From an uncultured Clostridium sp. (GTDB lineage Bacteria; Bacillota; Clostridia; TANB77; CAG-508), in contig USDF01000007.1 in the NCBI GenBank assembly GCA_900553405.1, positions 1-42,876 of the forward strand: a stretch of 42,876 nucleotides of DNA, given 5' to 3'. This document shows positions 40,834 to 42,876 of this stretch, piece by piece; position 1 is the first letter of the stretch; every line of letters starts with the position of its first letter. The notes under the pieces are model-generated. The model was not told where the DNA came from. It saw only the letters and a list, made by a program, of their open reading frames with translations, and ran no database searches. Both the position numbers and the translations under genes were made by a program.

Positions 40834-42810
40834 ATGGAGATTTTAGGAAGTATTATATTATCAATAGTTCAATCCATTTTATTTTATGGTAAAGAAATAG
40901 GCATTTCAATGGTACTATTTGAAATAATATGTAATGGAATTATATATTACATACTTAATAAGAAAAATAAAATACAAAATAAGAATGGAATATTACTTAT
41001 GATACCAATAGTTCTGTTAAGTAGTACATATTTCATTTTTGCAAATACTACGTTTTATATTGCAAATATTTTTGTGATTTTAGTAACTAATTTAATTATG
41101 TATGTAATTTTAACAAATGAGAAAGATTATTTGAAAAATTACTTATATAAAACTTTTGAATTAGCAATGAATACAATTAAAGAATATAAAGAAGGAATCA
41201 AACTTACTAAGAGAACATCAAGAAAAATAATAACCAAAAATGAAAATATAAATAAAGAAAATTTAAAAAGAGTAGCAATATCATTACTAATAGTATTTGT
41301 TGTTGTAGGAATTGTTTTGATTTTATTATCATCAGCAGATATGATTTTTGCAAATTTATTTTCTGGTATAGGAAATCTGTTGAAAAATATAAATATTGGA
41401 ACTACATTTAATATTATATTAAGAATAGCAATTATAATTATTATATATTTATTATTTCTAAGTTTATTTTTAAGTATTCAAAAGAAAAATAAAAAAGAAG
41501 AAAGAAAAATAAAGGAAAGTAGTGGAAAATATAATTTTACAATAAAGTTACTTTTAATAATATTAAATATAGTGTACTTGGTATTTTGCTTTATTCAACT
41601 ACAATCTTTGTTTGCAAAAATAAATATAAGTAATTCATTTGATTATGCAACTTATGCAAGAACAGGATTCTTTCAACTTATGTTTGTCTCATTTATAAAC
41701 TTTGGACTTATATTAATATCTAATAGATATTATAAAAAAGAAAAAAAGATAATAAGAATATTAAACTTGTTACTTGTATTGTTTACTATTATAATAGCAG
41801 TATCAGCAATATATAGGATGTATATGTATGAAACAGAATTTGGATTAACATATTTAAGGACTTTTGTTTATATAGCATTAATTACAGAAATAATTGCATT
41901 GGTTCCAATAATAGCATATATATTTAATAAAAAAATTGATTTTATAAAATGGTGTTTCATAGTAGGAATTTCTATTTATTGTATAGCTAATTATATAAAT
42001 ATAGAAAAGGTTATTGTAAGTAAAAATATTAGTAGAAATAATATACGTCCAATAGATTACAAATATATATCTAATATTGTTAGTGAAGATAGCTACGAAA
42101 TTTTAGAAGAGAGGTTAAGAAAAGAAGAAATAACTGGAGAAGAAAAAGTAGACATTTTAAATATTTTATTAAATATAGCAAGTAATACTAAAGACTTAAG
42201 CTGGCAAGAATTTAATATCTCAAAATATAAATTGCAAAAAAGAAAAATTAATATACAAGAATTAAATAAAGAAATAGAAATAGAAAAACAAAAAGAAAAA
42301 AATAAAACTATATTAAATAGTAATAAGTATAATATTTTATATAAAAAAGAAATAAATAAAAATACTATTATTAGAGTGAAAAATTTAGGAGAAATACTAG
42401 CACAAAGGTCAGTAATAGATATAGAAAAATCAACAGATGGAGGAAAAACATATATAAGTCAAACAAAAGAAGGTATTACAATACATAATGGAGCAGAATT
42501 TATGTTTATAAATGAAAACACAGGATTTATTAATGACCCAGGACTTGCAGGAACAGGAGGAGAAAACAAAGGATTTTTAGTTACTACTGATGGAGGAAAA
42601 ACATTTAATGAGGCTAATATTATACATTCAGATAATATAGAAGAAAAAAATTTAATTGTAAAAGGAGTTCCATATATTGAGGATGGAAAGTTAAAAGTAG
42701 TAATATATACTTTAAATCATAGCAAAAGTCCTGAAAGAACATATTATGAATTTACTTCAAATGATAATGGAGTAACGTGGGAGTTTTATAAAGAAAAATA
42801 TAACCAATAG
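40834..42810 (+). CDS. DUF4173-type membrane protein with C-terminal Asp-box repeats
   Basis: 658 aa. The N-terminal about 390 residues hold roughly eleven membrane helices with the family motif YATYARTGFFQLMFVSFINF, as in DUF4153/DUF4173 proteins. A soluble part follows (about residues 395-658) with a charged helical stretch and three Asp-box repeats: STDGGKTY (533), TTDGGKTF (584) and SNDNGVTW (642). Such repeats form blades in sialidase-type beta-propellers and are not expected in a DUF4173 protein. With only three boxes the propeller looks partial or unusual. It ends the operon and is followed by a terminator. Confidence 0.8.
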   Translation: MEILGSIILSIVQSILFYGKEIGISMVLFEIICNGIIYYILNKKNKIQNKNGILLMIPIVLLSSTYFIFANTTFYIANIFVILVTNLIMYVILTNEKDYLKNYLYKTFELAMNTIKEYKEGIKLTKRTSRKIITKNENINKENLKRVAISLLIVFVVVGIVLILLSSADMIFANLFSGIGNLLKNINIGTTFNIILRIAIIIIIYLLFLSLFLSIQKKNKKEERKIKESSGKYNFTIKLLLIILNIVYLVFCFIQLQSLFAKINISNSFDYATYARTGFFQLMFVSFINFGLILISNRYYKKEKKIIRILNLLLVLFTIIIAVSAIYRMYMYETEFGLTYLRTFVYIALITEIIALVPIIAYIFNKKIDFIKWCFIVGISIYCIANYINIEKVIVSKNISRNNIRPIDYKYISNIVSEDSYEILEERLRKEEITGEEKVDILNILLNIASNTKDLSWQEFNISKYKLQKRKINIQELNKEIEIEKQKEKNKTILNSNKYNILYKKEINKNTIIRVKNLGEILAQRSVIDIEKSTDGGKTYISQTKEGITIHNGAEFMFINENTGFINDPGLAGTGGENKGFLVTTDGGKTFNEANIIHSDNIEEKNLIVKGVPYIEDGKLKVVIYTLNHSKSPERTYYEFTSNDNGVTWEFYKEKYNQ

Positions 42811-42822
42811 AAGTATTATTTT

Positions 42823-42861
42823 AAAGAAGCTACTAGAAAGAAGCTACTAGCTTCTTTTTTT
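42823..42861 (+). terminator. Terminator of the DUF2975 operon
   Basis: AAAGAAGCTA and TAGCTTCTTT pair across a loop that contains a second copy of AAGAAGCTACTAG; a run of T's follows. Confidence 0.85.
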
Positions 42862-42876
42862 ATATTATAGGAAACT

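Overview
The window is a very AT-rich chromosomal segment of a low-GC, endospore-forming member of the Firmicutes (Clostridia-like). Three things point there: a complete spoIIAA-spoIIAB-sigF operon with Spo0A-box-like repeats upstream, a T-box leader in front of valS, and strong AGGAGG-type ribosome binding sites throughout. Species cannot be named from sequence alone. Most of the window is ordinary core chromosome with accessory genes between core blocks. No tRNA, rRNA, CRISPR array or prophage was seen.

Layout. 1-5.5 kb: spoIIA operon (-), a GNAT acetyltransferase (+), and valS (-) with its T-box. A palindromic repeat occurs in inverted copies at both edges of this block. 5.6-7.6 kb: a tandem OB-fold SSB-like protein, a small membrane protein and an aldose-epimerase-like enzyme (all -). 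7.8-9.4 kb: a glycosyltransferase and a P-loop kinase-like protein (+). 9.3-17.3 kb: a minus-strand housekeeping run of rplU-rpmA, a phosphoesterase, a TSCPD protein, tcdA, tsaD, a site-2 protease, lysS and recN. recN has a consensus promoter and a LexA-like operator. 17.4-19.6 kb: an IS256-family element whose transposase is preceded by an overlapping gene for a catalytically dead transposase paralogue. 19.9-24.3 kb: rpmF, two tandem GT-C-like membrane proteins, and a KH-domain gene broken by a frameshift. 24.6-29.1 kb: der-plsY-gpsA-dtd and an AraC regulator (+).

29.2-39.9 kb is the accessory part. It holds two unlinked two-gene cassettes (29177-30313 and 34857-37834), each a large protein of unknown function followed at once by a small coiled-coil protein. 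The two small proteins are homologous to each other, while the large partners are unrelated by eye. Between and around them lie rnpB, a frameshifted rluD-type pseudouridine synthase, a guanine-deaminase-like enzyme, an alpha/beta hydrolase, an MFS transporter and a compositionally foreign orphan. 40.1-42.8 kb: a DUF2975 membrane protein, a small Cro-like regulator and a DUF4173-type membrane protein fused to Asp-box repeats, behind a consensus promoter.

How genes work together: SpoIIAA/SpoIIAB/SigF form the forespore partner switch. TsaD and TcdA act in sequence on A37 of ANN-decoding tRNAs (t6A, then ct6A). RplU and RpmA are ribosomal partners, with no Prp protease gene between them and no L27 leader peptide. 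PlsY and GpsA are consecutive phospholipid-precursor enzymes. The most novel-looking items are the paired cassettes with homologous small partners and the IS256 element with a dead paralogue. Several intergenic palindromes carrying GGGAC/GTCCC motifs look like one dispersed repeat family.
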